Below are positions 7,531 to 15,702 of a DNA stretch of 64,000 nucleotides, one piece after another. Numbering within the stretch: the stretch's first letter is position 1; every line of letters starts with the position of its first letter. The translations under genes and the position numbers were made by a program. The notes under the pieces were generated by a model. It was not told the DNA's origin and searched no databases. It saw only the letters and a program-made list of their open reading frames with translations. Where the stretch lies: the NCBI RefSeq assembly GCF_001438805.1, contig NZ_JQCF01000001.1, positions 124,001 through 188,000 on the forward strand, in the 5' to 3' direction. This DNA is from Companilactobacillus kimchiensis (GTDB taxonomy: Bacteria; Bacillota; Bacilli; Lactobacillales; Lactobacillaceae).

Positions 7531-8049
7531 CTATTCACCCATAACTAATACATGACAAACTCTATTACGATTCCTATTTTGATCCCAATCTACAAAGTAA
7601 ATATAACCAACTGATCCAATTAATAATTTACTTTCCTTAATAGCGAACGTCTGATTACCACCAAACATGGATCCTCTAACATGAGCATCACCGTTCAAAA
7701 TAGTACCAGGATCATCTGGATAATTAGGATTTGTTCTAGCCAAATCTGCTAAAAATTGTACATGCTTTGGACCCGGATATCTATAATTAGTATTCTCAGA
7801 TAGCTCTCTCGGAACTATGTTATCTAAAATGTTATTCAAATCTACTTGTAAAAATTCATCACCATTGTAGTCTCTATCATGCGTGAATTCCTCAAACAAA
7901 ACTGAGCATGTTGTATGTGATGTCTGAACTAAACAGATACCATTTTCGATTCCAGATTTTGCAACAATCGATTTAACCTGATCAGTAATATTATCATAAG
8001 TAACTCTTGATTCGGTTTTTACTTTAACGTCCTCTTGATAAATATTCAT
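7531..8049 (-). CDS. YjbQ family protein
   Basis: A 172-residue member of the YjbQ/UPF0047 family, cytoplasmic proteins with reported secondary thiamine phosphate synthase activity. Visible family motifs are VQTSHTTCSV near residue 42, DFN-like acidic residues in the middle, NGDAHVRGS and GYIYFVDWDQNRNR at the end. The conserved His and Asp residues are present. It is the last gene of the galactitol-class PTS operon, 9 bp after the TIM-like gene, which links it to sugar-phosphate metabolism by context. Its true role there is unknown. Confidence 0.87.
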   Translation of the reverse strand: MNIYQEDVKVKTESRVTYDNITDQVKSIVAKSGIENGICLVQTSHTTCSVLFEEFTHDRDYNGDEFLQVDLNNILDNIVPRELSENTNYRYPGPKHVQFLADLARTNPNYPDDPGTILNGDAHVRGSMFGGNQTFAIKESKLLIGSVGYIYFVDWDQNRNRNRVCHVLVMGE

Positions 8050-8058
8050 AATTTCACC

Positions 8059-8739
8059 CTACTTCTTGAATTTAACTAAGGCAGACATCATCTCATCAAT
8101 TTTATCTTCCCAACTTGGTGCGTTGATAATTCCACTTGTTCCACCTGTTCCATCTGCTCCTAAAGTCATCACTTTTTTAACATCAGCAGCATTGCTTACT
8201 CCAGCGGCTTGCATAATTAAAATATTGGAATTTACCTCTCTAACTGCTTTAGTGGTTTCTAAAATATATTCTTCATTACTACTATTTCCAGTACCTATTA
8301 AAGTATTGGGCTCGCAGATCATACAATCAGGATTTAATTCAGCGATAGCTCTACATTGTTCAACAGTATCTGCACAGACAATTGTCATTAATCCCAACTC
8401 TTTAGCGCGTTTAATTGTTGCGTCTAATTTAGCAATAGTTAATGGTTTTTCAGCATGATTTAGAACAACAGCCTGAATACCCGCATCTACTAGTCCCTCT
8501 GGTAATACGTGTCCCATTCCTCTTCCTGGAACTAGTGAGTCCATATGTTGCGCTGTAATTATTAAGTTATTTGTTTCTAATACAATCTTTTGTAAATCAA
8601 TTAATTGACCCGTAAAAATACAATCAATATTATATTTTTTTGCTAATTTATCTGCTATTTTAGCCATTTTCATTGAATCTTTACCATACAAATATGATTT
8701 AGGATTAACTATAAAGAATGGTCTTTTAATTTTTAACAT
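8059..8739 (-). CDS. triosephosphate isomerase-like sugar-phosphate isomerase
   Basis: A 226-residue TIM-barrel protein related to triosephosphate isomerase. Catalytic equivalents are Asn12/Lys14 (VNPKSY), His95 (NHAEKP in place of the usual GHSER) and Glu143 (ICEPNTLIGTG). The protein is shorter than housekeeping TpiA (about 250) and its His loop differs, so it is probably a paralogue for the PTS-derived phosphate. TIM-like enzymes that isomerise tetrulose phosphates (EryH/LerI) are a known precedent. It lies 28 bp after the aldolase gene, in the same operon. Confidence 0.85.
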   Translation of the reverse strand: MLKIKRPFFIVNPKSYLYGKDSMKMAKIADKLAKKYNIDCIFTGQLIDLQKIVLETNNLIITAQHMDSLVPGRGMGHVLPEGLVDAGIQAVVLNHAEKPLTIAKLDATIKRAKELGLMTIVCADTVEQCRAIAELNPDCMICEPNTLIGTGNSSNEEYILETTKAVREVNSNILIMQAAGVSNAADVKKVMTLGADGTGGTSGIINAPSWEDKIDEMMSALVKFKK

Positions 8740-8767
8740 TCTACTTACTCCAATCTGAACTTATCTT

Positions 8768-9601
8768 TTAAACGTGATACACATATTTATTGGTTTCAAA
8801 AACATCATAGTAATGTTTACATAGATTCTTAATTGCAGTTCTTTGAGCAAGAGCTAGATCCATTTCCGTATCGTATTCTTTAGCTTGGCTTGCGTGTAAT
8901 GAAGTATTTGCTAAATCCGTATAAATATTTACTTTTGTAATTCCCAATTCTGCAGCTTTACGAAGATTATCATCACCTGACGATGATCCTCCATGTAATA
9001 CCAATGGAATAGAAATTGCTTGTCTCAATTCTTGAAGCCTATCAAAGTTCAATTTAGGGGTCCCAGTCTTATATGTTCCGTGTGAAGTACCAATTGAAAC
9101 GGCCATTGAGTCAACCCCTGTTAATTCAGCAAATTTCTTGGCAGCGTCGACTTCAGTATATTTGCTATTATCTTCAGTCGAATTTGTTCCTACATGTCCT
9201 ATTTCGGCTTCAACAACGACTCCACGTTTATGTGCATATTCAACGATATCCTTAGTAGTTGCTACATTATCACCAAATTCATTGGCTGAGGCATCAATCA
9301 TTACCGAAGTAAATCCGTTATCAATTCCCTTTTTTACCAAATCTGAGGTAACGCCATGGTCTAAGTGAAGAATCACTGGTATTTTTGCTTGTGATCCAAA
9401 ATACTTACCCAATCCAAGAGCATCATCAATTCCAATTTCTGGGGAATGTTTTTCAGCCCAAGCAAGAATTATTGGTAAATTCAATTCTTCAGCAGCCGCA
9501 ATTTCTGCACGAATGGAATTACTATCCCAATAATTAAAATGAGGGAAAGAATATCCTTTGTTAAATGCATCATTTAAATAAACTTTAGAAGATACCAACA
9601 T
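8768..9601 (-). CDS. class II ketose-bisphosphate/ketose-phosphate aldolase (GatY/Fba-like)
   Basis: Zn-dependent aldolase of 277 residues, cleaving a ketose (bis)phosphate to dihydroxyacetone phosphate and an aldehyde. Motifs are HLDHG (Asp81, Zn ligand His82), EAEIGHVG in the active-site loop, GTSHG (Zn His), LHGGSS (Zn His) and NIYTD for phosphate binding. The range of family substrates includes fructose- and tagatose-bisphosphate. In this operon no dehydrogenase or 6-phosphate kinase is seen, so a 1-phosphate substrate is possible. Its start lies 5 bp after the EIIB gene. Confidence 0.9.
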   Translation of the reverse strand: MLVSSKVYLNDAFNKGYSFPHFNYWDSNSIRAEIAAAEELNLPIILAWAEKHSPEIGIDDALGLGKYFGSQAKIPVILHLDHGVTSDLVKKGIDNGFTSVMIDASANEFGDNVATTKDIVEYAHKRGVVVEAEIGHVGTNSTEDNSKYTEVDAAKKFAELTGVDSMAVSIGTSHGTYKTGTPKLNFDRLQELRQAISIPLVLHGGSSSGDDNLRKAAELGITKVNIYTDLANTSLHASQAKEYDTEMDLALAQRTAIKNLCKHYYDVFETNKYVYHV

Positions 9602-9606
9602 AATAA

Positions 9607-9891
9607 TTACGCCTCAATTTCTTTCTTAATTTCCTCAAATACCTGATCTGAACCCATTCCGGTTAGTAGCGGAACGCCATTAATAACTTTATCCTTGATA
9701 TTGTCTGGGACTAACGTTGTTGAAACTACAATGTCATAGTCGTCAATATGATTAACTTCTTCAGCAACTTTACTCTGATACAGTTTAACTTGTGATTCTA
9801 ATCCTTCATCAGCTAACCATTGTTTTACTTTTCCCATAACAACAGTTGACGTTGCGACTCCACTACCACACATAATCATTAATTTTTTCAT
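9607..9891 (-). CDS. gatB: PTS galactitol-class EIIB component
   Basis: A 94-residue phosphocarrier of the galactitol PTS family. The phosphorylated cysteine is Cys8 in IMCGSGVATS at the end of the first beta strand, followed by the normal EIIB fold length. It passes phosphate from EIIA (11273-11737) to sugar bound by EIIC (9915-11258), between which and the aldolase it lies. The gene symbol reflects family only; the transported sugar is not proven to be galactitol. Confidence 0.9.
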   Translation of the reverse strand: MKKLMIMCGSGVATSTVVMGKVKQWLADEGLESQVKLYQSKVAEEVNHIDDYDIVVSTTLVPDNIKDKVINGVPLLTGMGSDQVFEEIKKEIEA

Positions 9892-9914
9892 AGTAATAAC
9901 TTCCTTATATTTTA

Positions 9915-11258
9915 TTAAGCCTTTTCAATTTTTTCCATTTGTTTTGCGTCTCTATTCTTAAGCCAAATCAATAATCCTAGCGCAATTAAGAATAATGCAC
10001 CTAGACCCCACCACTGGAATTTTTCTCCAATAACTAGATAGATCCAATTTGTCCATAGACCGCCATCACTTAATGCAGAAATAGATGAATTACCGCCCAT
10101 ATTAAAACTTGCAGCAATTGCTAATTTTGTAACAACTGGTGCAAACCATGTTGCAACATATAAACTAATAATAATATCAACGGCGCCAGCAATAACAGTT
10201 CTTAAAATGTCACCTTCAAAAACAGCAGCAAACAAAGCGAAGAAATATGGTAACGTTGCTAAATCACCAAATGGTAAAACTTTGTTACCCGGCAATACAA
10301 CAGCAAGTAATAATGTAATAGGAATTAATATCAATGAAGCAGATAATACACTTTGTTGACCAATGGCTAAGGCTGAATCCATACCAATGTATAATTTTCT
10401 TCCGGGAAAGTGTTTTTTGACCATACTATTGGCAGCTTCTGAAATTGGTGTTAAACCTTCCATTAATAATGAAACCATCCTTGGCATTAACATCATTACA
10501 GCAGCCATACTTACAGCCAAGTTAAGAACTTTAGCGACAGTCATATGGGCTAATAGACCAATAATCAAACCAATAATTGCACCTAGAACTGTAGTATCTC
10601 CGAAGATACCTAACCTCTTCTGAATAGTCTCAGCATCAATATGTACTCTGTTTAGTCCTGGAATACGATCAAATAACCATTTAAAAGGTAAGGCGAATAC
10701 ATATCCTGGAGCTGACAAACCATGTGGAAACGAAATTCCTTGTAATCCATAATACTTTTCGACCGTTGGTGCACTTAAATCAGCAAAGAAATATGTGAAC
10801 ATTGTTACAACAATCATGCAGAAAATTCCTAACCACATATTTTTAGTTAGCATATACAAGATTGATCCGGCAAAAGCAACATGCCAGTAATTCCAAATAT
10901 CAACGTCAAGCGTTTTTGTTAAACCAACGCCAAGGAGAATAATATTAACAATAATTCCAATTGGAATTGCTAAAGCACCTAACGCTGTCCCATAAGCAAT
11001 GGCAGATGCTGCTGGCCATCCAACATCTATAGTTTGTAAATGTAGTCCATAATTATGAATCATAAGTTTTGTTGCGGGTCCCAAATTAGTGGTCAAAATT
11101 CCAATCACCAAATTTAAACCTATGAAACCAATGCCCACTGTTAAGCCAGCTTTAAAGGACTTTCCAGGTTTGATGCGTAAAATAAGACCAAAAATAAACA
11201 AGAGAATAGGTAAAAAAACACTGGCTCCTAAATTAACAATCCACTGAATGACACCCAT
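9915..11258 (-). CDS. gatC: PTS galactitol-class EIIC permease
   Basis: A 447-residue polytopic permease of the EIIC-Gat family that binds and translocates the sugar. About ten hydrophobic segments run along the protein, with the family stretches FKAGLTVGIGFIGLNLV near the N terminus, GLTPISEAANSMVKKHFPGR, and FEGDILRTVIAG further on. It starts 14 bp after the EIIA stop and precedes EIIB by 23 bp. The family also carries pentitols and other polyols, so substrate remains open. Confidence 0.92.
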   Translation of the reverse strand: MGVIQWIVNLGASVFLPILLFIFGLILRIKPGKSFKAGLTVGIGFIGLNLVIGILTTNLGPATKLMIHNYGLHLQTIDVGWPAASAIAYGTALGALAIPIGIIVNIILLGVGLTKTLDVDIWNYWHVAFAGSILYMLTKNMWLGIFCMIVVTMFTYFFADLSAPTVEKYYGLQGISFPHGLSAPGYVFALPFKWLFDRIPGLNRVHIDAETIQKRLGIFGDTTVLGAIIGLIIGLLAHMTVAKVLNLAVSMAAVMMLMPRMVSLLMEGLTPISEAANSMVKKHFPGRKLYIGMDSALAIGQQSVLSASLILIPITLLLAVVLPGNKVLPFGDLATLPYFFALFAAVFEGDILRTVIAGAVDIIISLYVATWFAPVVTKLAIAASFNMGGNSSISALSDGGLWTNWIYLVIGEKFQWWGLGALFLIALGLLIWLKNRDAKQMEKIEKA

Positions 11259-11272
11259 GATAGAACACCCCT

Positions 11273-11737
11273 TTACTTACCATTAATTATTTTTATAAAA
11301 TCATTTTCATTGTTACATGAGATAAAAGCATTTATTACTTCTTTCTTTCCAAATAACTCCATCAAATTCTGTAACATATCCAATTGCTTATGTGCTTCTT
11401 TCAAACATAATACAAATACCAATCGGACCGGAACAACTTCCGTATCGCTTCCCATCTGTCTAAATTCAACTGGTTTTTCCAAAGACATAAATCCAATTTG
11501 ATTCTCATTTATGTACTCTGGATCAGTATGTGGAATTGCCACTCCTATTCCCGATGTAAGAGCCAAACCAGTGGGATAATTTTTTTCTCTCTTTTCTATT
11601 GCTTCTCTAAATGTTTTTTTTACTACTCCCTTTTTTTCTAATTCAGCGGAAATAACTGCAAACACTTGATTTCTATTACATAAATCCTTATTAAACAATA
11701 AAACTTTCTTGGAGAAGAACTTTTCATCAATTAACAT
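11273..11737 (-). CDS. gatA: PTS galactitol/fructose-class EIIA component
   Basis: EIIA type-2 domain protein (about 154 residues). It accepts phosphate from HPr on the His of GIGVAIPHTD (His70) and hands it to EIIB. ATG 11737 is chosen since GGGG lies eight bases upstream; a GTG at 11746 overlapping the previous stop is the alternative. It follows a separate EIIA-like regulatory ORF, so the operon encodes two EIIA-fold proteins, one for transport and one apparently for regulation. Confidence 0.88.
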   Translation of the reverse strand: MLIDEKFFSKKVLLFNKDLCNRNQVFAVISAELEKKGVVKKTFREAIEKREKNYPTGLALTSGIGVAIPHTDPEYINENQIGFMSLEKPVEFRQMGSDTEVVPVRLVFVLCLKEAHKQLDMLQNLMELFGKKEVINAFISCNNENDFIKIINGK

Positions 11738-11742
11738 TTTTA

Positions 11743-12147
11743 TCACCCCATAACTAGTTTTTTAACATTGTTTATTTTTTCATTATTTATGAATGCTTCT
11801 AAATTAATAAGTTCTCCTTTTTTCAAATTCGGATTGACTACCAATATTACAATTTTTTTTAAATTTACAGATATATTAGTAAATTCTGAATTCCAATAAA
11901 TTGTTTTTCTCAAATAACCATAAATTGCAATATTGTCCAAAACCTTTTTACTTATTACATGGATGATCAAAGAATCATCATTAACCAAACCGTCACCCAA
12001 TTGATTACGTTTATCTATTAATCTTTGAATCTCATCAGATTTCAAAGTAGGCTCGATAAAGTTTACGATTTTGTAGACTTCTTTATTAAGTGAAGTAATA
12101 TTATTGGCATTTAAAGTACAAAACCTTTCATTAACAATACTTTTCAT
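11743..12147 (-). CDS. stand-alone EIIA-like domain split from the PRD regulator
   Basis: A 134-residue protein resembling an EIIA type-2 domain: RLIDKRNQLGDGLVNDDSLIIHV corresponds to the region before and around the active His, and LKKIVILVVNP to the core strand. MtlR/LicR-type regulators normally end EIIB-EIIA in one chain; here the regulator stops after EIIB and this ORF begins in a TAATG overlap, so the two are translationally coupled. The sequence is diverged, so the similarity is my reading, not a measured hit. It may act as the regulator's phosphorylation module in trans. Confidence 0.6.
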   Translation of the reverse strand: MKSIVNERFCTLNANNITSLNKEVYKIVNFIEPTLKSDEIQRLIDKRNQLGDGLVNDDSLIIHVISKKVLDNIAIYGYLRKTIYWNSEFTNISVNLKKIVILVVNPNLKKGELINLEAFINNEKINNVKKLVMG

Positions 12148-13610
12148 TAATTTATTATCTCCTTTATCCTCTTATGAAGGAGTGACTTATCCTTTTCCGT
12201 AAAGAGTGAGCTTACCAATACTATTGGAACTTTCACTGGCTTGTTGGGTACAATTGTTGATATTATTAAATCCACTTTTGATATATCCAATCCATTTAAT
12301 TCATTTGTTCCAATCACATCTACAATTTTTATTTCTGGGAATGAATTATGCACCTTCGTTTTCAATAATTGAGATGTTCCTATTCCTGTAGCACACATGA
12401 TCAATGCATTTACTTTCCTTCGGTTCTCTTCAATATCTTGAGCAAAATATAAGGTAATATATCCTGCTTCATTTTCATCAATATTGTTTAGATGATATTC
12501 TTGTTGAATTACACTAGTTCCCTTAGCCACGGCATCTAAAATATCTCCATACTCTAGTTTAATTTGTTCCAAAAGATTATTATTTATTTTGATATTATTC
12601 TTTAACCTATTCAGAAGTGGTCTGATATGTTTTTCCAATTTATCTGAAATGATTTCATGGTCATAGTTTTTAACTCCCAAACGCCTGTATACTTCCGATA
12701 CTAAACTTTTAGTAATATTTATAACTTCATCATCAGGTTCTGTTTTTAAAATATTCTGTCCATTAAAGCTCGATGACGATAAGTATTCATAAACGTAATA
12801 AATTTCTTTATTATCAATATTTATACCTAAATAGATTGAGATATTCTGAATAACTTCTTTACTGATATTCAATAACTGATCATCTGTCTCAATATTTCTC
12901 TTCACAATAATCTTCTTTAATGCAGTTTTACTCTCTCTATATCGGCTAAGAAGAATGTATAAATGTGTAAAGAGATTAATATTATATGGGTAAGGAATCT
13001 TTATTCCCAAACGATCCTCAATAAATTCAATTTGCCTGGTAACAAAATTCACATCATATTTTTGTTTGAAGTTTTTATTATCCACAATCTGTGTTAAATC
13101 CACTATATTTTTGTCATTTACTAGGTCTTTCAAAGCATTTCTAATGGATAATTCGTTTCCAGTAATTTTATACCCGTTGTTCGTTGTCTCTAATTTCAAA
13201 TTGAATTTTAATAATATAGTTCTCATCACTTTTTTATCTAGTGTTCTGACTGAATCTCCAACATAATATTCTTCCCAAAGGCTCTCTTCCTGGATAAATC
13301 TAGGTGAACTTAGTAAAAGCCTCTTTAAAACCCGATTTCTTCTCTCAACTGGAGAAATACTTTGCATATCCTTTTCTGAATTGCTCATACTTCTTAGCAT
13401 ATCTACATTCATAACTTTATATCCCAATCCACGATGGGAATATATAACCTGTTTATTAGATTCCTTATTGATTTTAGAAATGATTCTGTAAACAGTTTTA
13501 GTTGAAATGTTCAATGTATCTGCTATTTCATTACTTGTGACATAACTATCATTGTCTAATAGATAAAAAATCAAATCTCGCTGTTTATCTGCAGAAGTCA
13601 TTCTATTCAT
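12147..13610 (-). CDS. PRD-containing transcriptional regulator of the galactitol-class PTS operon
   Basis: A 487-residue BglG/MtlR-type activator. Order: HTH_11 (about 8-62, SNEIADTLNISTKTVYRI), Mga-like helices, PRD1 with His in LFTHLYILLSRYRE, PRD2 in which the second His position reads Tyr (YITLYFAQDIEENR), and a C-terminal EIIB-Gat domain with Cys in LIMCATGIGTS. PTS-dependent phosphorylation of PRD and EIIB sites is expected to set activity. The usual C-terminal EIIA domain is absent and encoded by the next ORF. A dyad at 13661-13682 is its likely target. The ATG has an AAGGAGAT site. Confidence 0.88.
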   Translation of the reverse strand: MNRMTSADKQRDLIFYLLDNDSYVTSNEIADTLNISTKTVYRIISKINKESNKQVIYSHRGLGYKVMNVDMLRSMSNSEKDMQSISPVERRNRVLKRLLLSSPRFIQEESLWEEYYVGDSVRTLDKKVMRTILLKFNLKLETTNNGYKITGNELSIRNALKDLVNDKNIVDLTQIVDNKNFKQKYDVNFVTRQIEFIEDRLGIKIPYPYNINLFTHLYILLSRYRESKTALKKIIVKRNIETDDQLLNISKEVIQNISIYLGINIDNKEIYYVYEYLSSSSFNGQNILKTEPDDEVINITKSLVSEVYRRLGVKNYDHEIISDKLEKHIRPLLNRLKNNIKINNNLLEQIKLEYGDILDAVAKGTSVIQQEYHLNNIDENEAGYITLYFAQDIEENRRKVNALIMCATGIGTSQLLKTKVHNSFPEIKIVDVIGTNELNGLDISKVDLIISTIVPNKPVKVPIVLVSSLFTEKDKSLLHKRIKEIIN

Positions 13611-13625
13611 CTCCTTTACAAATTC

Positions 13626-13631
13626 ATTATA
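13626..13631 (-). promoter_or_regulatory. -10 box of the galactitol-class operon promoter
   Basis: TATAAT on the minus strand. The hexamer 17 bp upstream (ATGGTA) is a poor -35, as expected of an activator-dependent promoter. The predicted start is near 13619. Confidence 0.55.
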
Positions 13632-13660
13632 TCCGGTTTAGGAAGCGGTACCATTTGACT

Positions 13661-13682
13661 TATGTCCATTGCAATGGACATA
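13661..13682. promoter_or_regulatory. perfect 22-bp dyad, likely PRD-regulator operator
   Basis: TGTCCATTGCAATGGACA plus two matching bases on each side is an exact palindrome. Its centre is about -52 from the predicted start, upstream of a weak -35, the position of an activator site. Confidence 0.6.
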
Positions 13683-13907
13683 TTCATTTATATCTTTATA
13701 TACACGATTTAATTACAAATTAATAAAACATTCACAATTCGTTTATTTTCGTATATAGTTGTACATTAATTTAACCATTTTGAATAAACTGAAGATTCCT
13801 TGAAATATTTACTAGAATATGGGATTCCAGTTTTACAAAAAAAACGATTATTTTCTTTTTTGAATCTGGAAATATATAGAAAAGGACCCTTTCAGCATTC
13901 TCTAAAG

Positions 13908-13961
13908 ATAAAGTGCTTCATAATTGTTAGACAAGAAATCTAACAGCTATGAAGCACTTTT
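13908..13961. repeat. long hairpin at the left end of the IS remnant
   Basis: AAAGTGCTTCATA pairs with TATGAAGCACTTT and TGTTAGA with TCTAACA around a short loop. It contains the left IS end and could also act as a transcription terminator. Confidence 0.6.
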
Positions 13962-14584
13962 TATATGGTCAAGAATCAAAAACCAAGACTGTCGGTGAAT
14001 ATATATCAAAATCCACTTCTAGTTTGTTGATTTTAAGAAAGCTGCCTATCATGATGAACATAACCGAATAAAGAATTACGTAAATAAATATAAAAATCGA
14101 AACATTAATAATTGACGAAGAAATTAAGTATTGCAGACATTTAATTTACAATTGTCGTCACTTACAAGACAAATTCTCTAAAATTCATATAACGAGATAA
14201 AATTGTAAAACAATTAAGAAATGGCTTAGACTTTTTCAAGCAAATATTTATAACCGTTCATAAAAAATAAAAATATCCATCGCATAAAGAAACTATTGGA
14301 ATACGAACGCTATATAAATTCGTTTGACGGATAAGAAATAGGCCTATGTATCTGCAATTGCTGACGAAGCCAATAAAAATTAAGTAAGCGACGATTCCGA
14401 TAGAAAGTTGATCTTAGATACACTTAACGAATTCTCTACTTGTAAGAATATTATAGAATTCAAAAAAATATCAATAGATCATTTCGATCAATTTAACAAT
14501 CAACAAATCTCGAAAAATAAAAAGCATGCCTCCCTCAAATACAGGAAACATGCCCTAGCAACTAAAAAAGCTTGCTTTGTCTAA
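13962..14584 (+). pseudogene. degenerate IS3-family transposase OrfB
   Basis: Broken by many stops and frame changes, but two stretches align by eye with the transposase at 37940-38596. AYVSAIADEANKN (from 14342) and KLILDTLNEF match AYISAITDEASKE and KLIMDTLNEL; then FNNQQISKNKKHASLKYRKHA matches FNNRRISRKTKGMTPREYREYA near the C terminus. The central catalytic part between them is mostly deleted. Non-functional. Confidence 0.7.
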
Positions 14585-14630
14585 CTTTTGTGTTGCACTT
14601 TAGAATCTTTCATTAATTCTTGAGATGTTT

Positions 14631-15623
14631 TTATTTAATAAATTTCACACTTTCACGTTCTTCAATATGTATCGAAACGAATTGTTGATTTTTATCACCA
14701 ATATTATCAGTAATCTGTTGAACACCTTTAATACCCATTTTATAAAAATCCTGTGAAATACTAGTTAATTGTGGCTGAACTATTTTACACATTTCGGTTC
14801 CATCAATGCTCACTATCGACAAATCATCTGGCACTTTAAAGCCAAAGTTTCTTGCTTGATTTAGAACACCTATTGCCACCATATCGCTGACACAAACTAT
14901 CCCAGTCAATTCAGTATTTTTACCATAATTTGACATTGCATTTTCACCTGAAATATAACTGTAATCACCAGACTGAATCCACGAGTCCTTGGGATCTACA
15001 TCTATTTCTTGTAAAGCCTTTTTGTAACCATCTAACCTTAGCCTACCTGTATATGGATACATATCAATTCCAGCCAGTCCAATATTCCGATGACCATTTT
15101 CGATTAATAACTTGGTAGCCTTATAACCGATTTCAATATCATCTGAACTAACAAATGGTCGATTATCATCAAATCCCATAGACAAAAAGCAATATGGGAT
15201 TTCTGAATCCTTTAATAAGTTTAAATTATTTTCACTCAATGCAATAGATAACAACAGTACACCTAAAACCGGTCTTTCAATGACTGTCAAAAGAGCCCGT
15301 TCCTGTTCTTTTGAATCAGCACTATTAGAGTAAACAATAATTAAATCATACCCATGTCTTGATGCTTCATCTTTAATGCCATCTAATATTTCCCCAGCAA
15401 AGTTAGTCTTAACGGAACTGACCACTGCAGCAATAACATTACTATGTTGTTTAACTAGTTCCACAGCTGCCTGATTTTTTTTATAACCTAATTCTTGTGC
15501 AGCCCTTTTTACTTTTTCGGCAGTTTCCAAATTATAATATTTTGATTTATTAGCTAGTACTCGGGAAACGGTTGAAGGTGCTACCCCAACCTTTTTGGCT
15601 ATATCTTTAATCGTTGCTGACAT
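14631..15623 (-). CDS. malR: LacI-family repressor of the maltose/isomaltose operon (MalR-like)
   Basis: A 330-residue LacI-type repressor. The N-terminal HTH reads ATIKDIAKKVGVAPSTVSRVLA with the hinge to about residue 60, followed by a periplasmic-binding-like sugar domain (IAAVVSSVKTNFAGEIL onward). It is the last gene of an operon with a GH13 glucosidase and a maltose transporter. GCAAACGTTTGC at 18832-18843, just after the operon start site, matches the operator type known for MalR in streptococci and lactobacilli. The assignment as MalR rests on that context. Confidence 0.85.
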   Translation of the reverse strand: MSATIKDIAKKVGVAPSTVSRVLANKSKYYNLETAEKVKRAAQELGYKKNQAAVELVKQHSNVIAAVVSSVKTNFAGEILDGIKDEASRHGYDLIIVYSNSADSKEQERALLTVIERPVLGVLLLSIALSENNLNLLKDSEIPYCFLSMGFDDNRPFVSSDDIEIGYKATKLLIENGHRNIGLAGIDMYPYTGRLRLDGYKKALQEIDVDPKDSWIQSGDYSYISGENAMSNYGKNTELTGIVCVSDMVAIGVLNQARNFGFKVPDDLSIVSIDGTEMCKIVQPQLTSISQDFYKMGIKGVQQITDNIGDKNQQFVSIHIEERESVKFIK

Positions 15624-15702
15624 TCTTCCGTCTCCTCTTAATTACTTTATATTACAATTTTACCTTTCTTTGTAGGTATAGAAAAGCCATTCATAATTAT
15701 AT

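Larger units (their letters stand above)
13907..14605 (+). mobile_element. decayed IS3-family insertion sequence
   Basis: Left end TAAAGTGC...GTTAGACAA (about 13907-13934) and right end TTTGTCTAAC...GCACTTTA (14577-14605) are inverted copies of one another, and the right end matches the IS end at 37902-37928. The interior is a stop-ridden orfB remnant. At about 700 bp it is half the length of an intact IS3 element, so internal sequence has been lost. No clear target duplication was seen. Confidence 0.7.

Noticed and set aside
9138-9368. Open frames on the strand opposite to PTS and aldolase genes
   Set aside because: They are antisense shadows of conserved genes, with no ribosome-binding sites or recognisable products.
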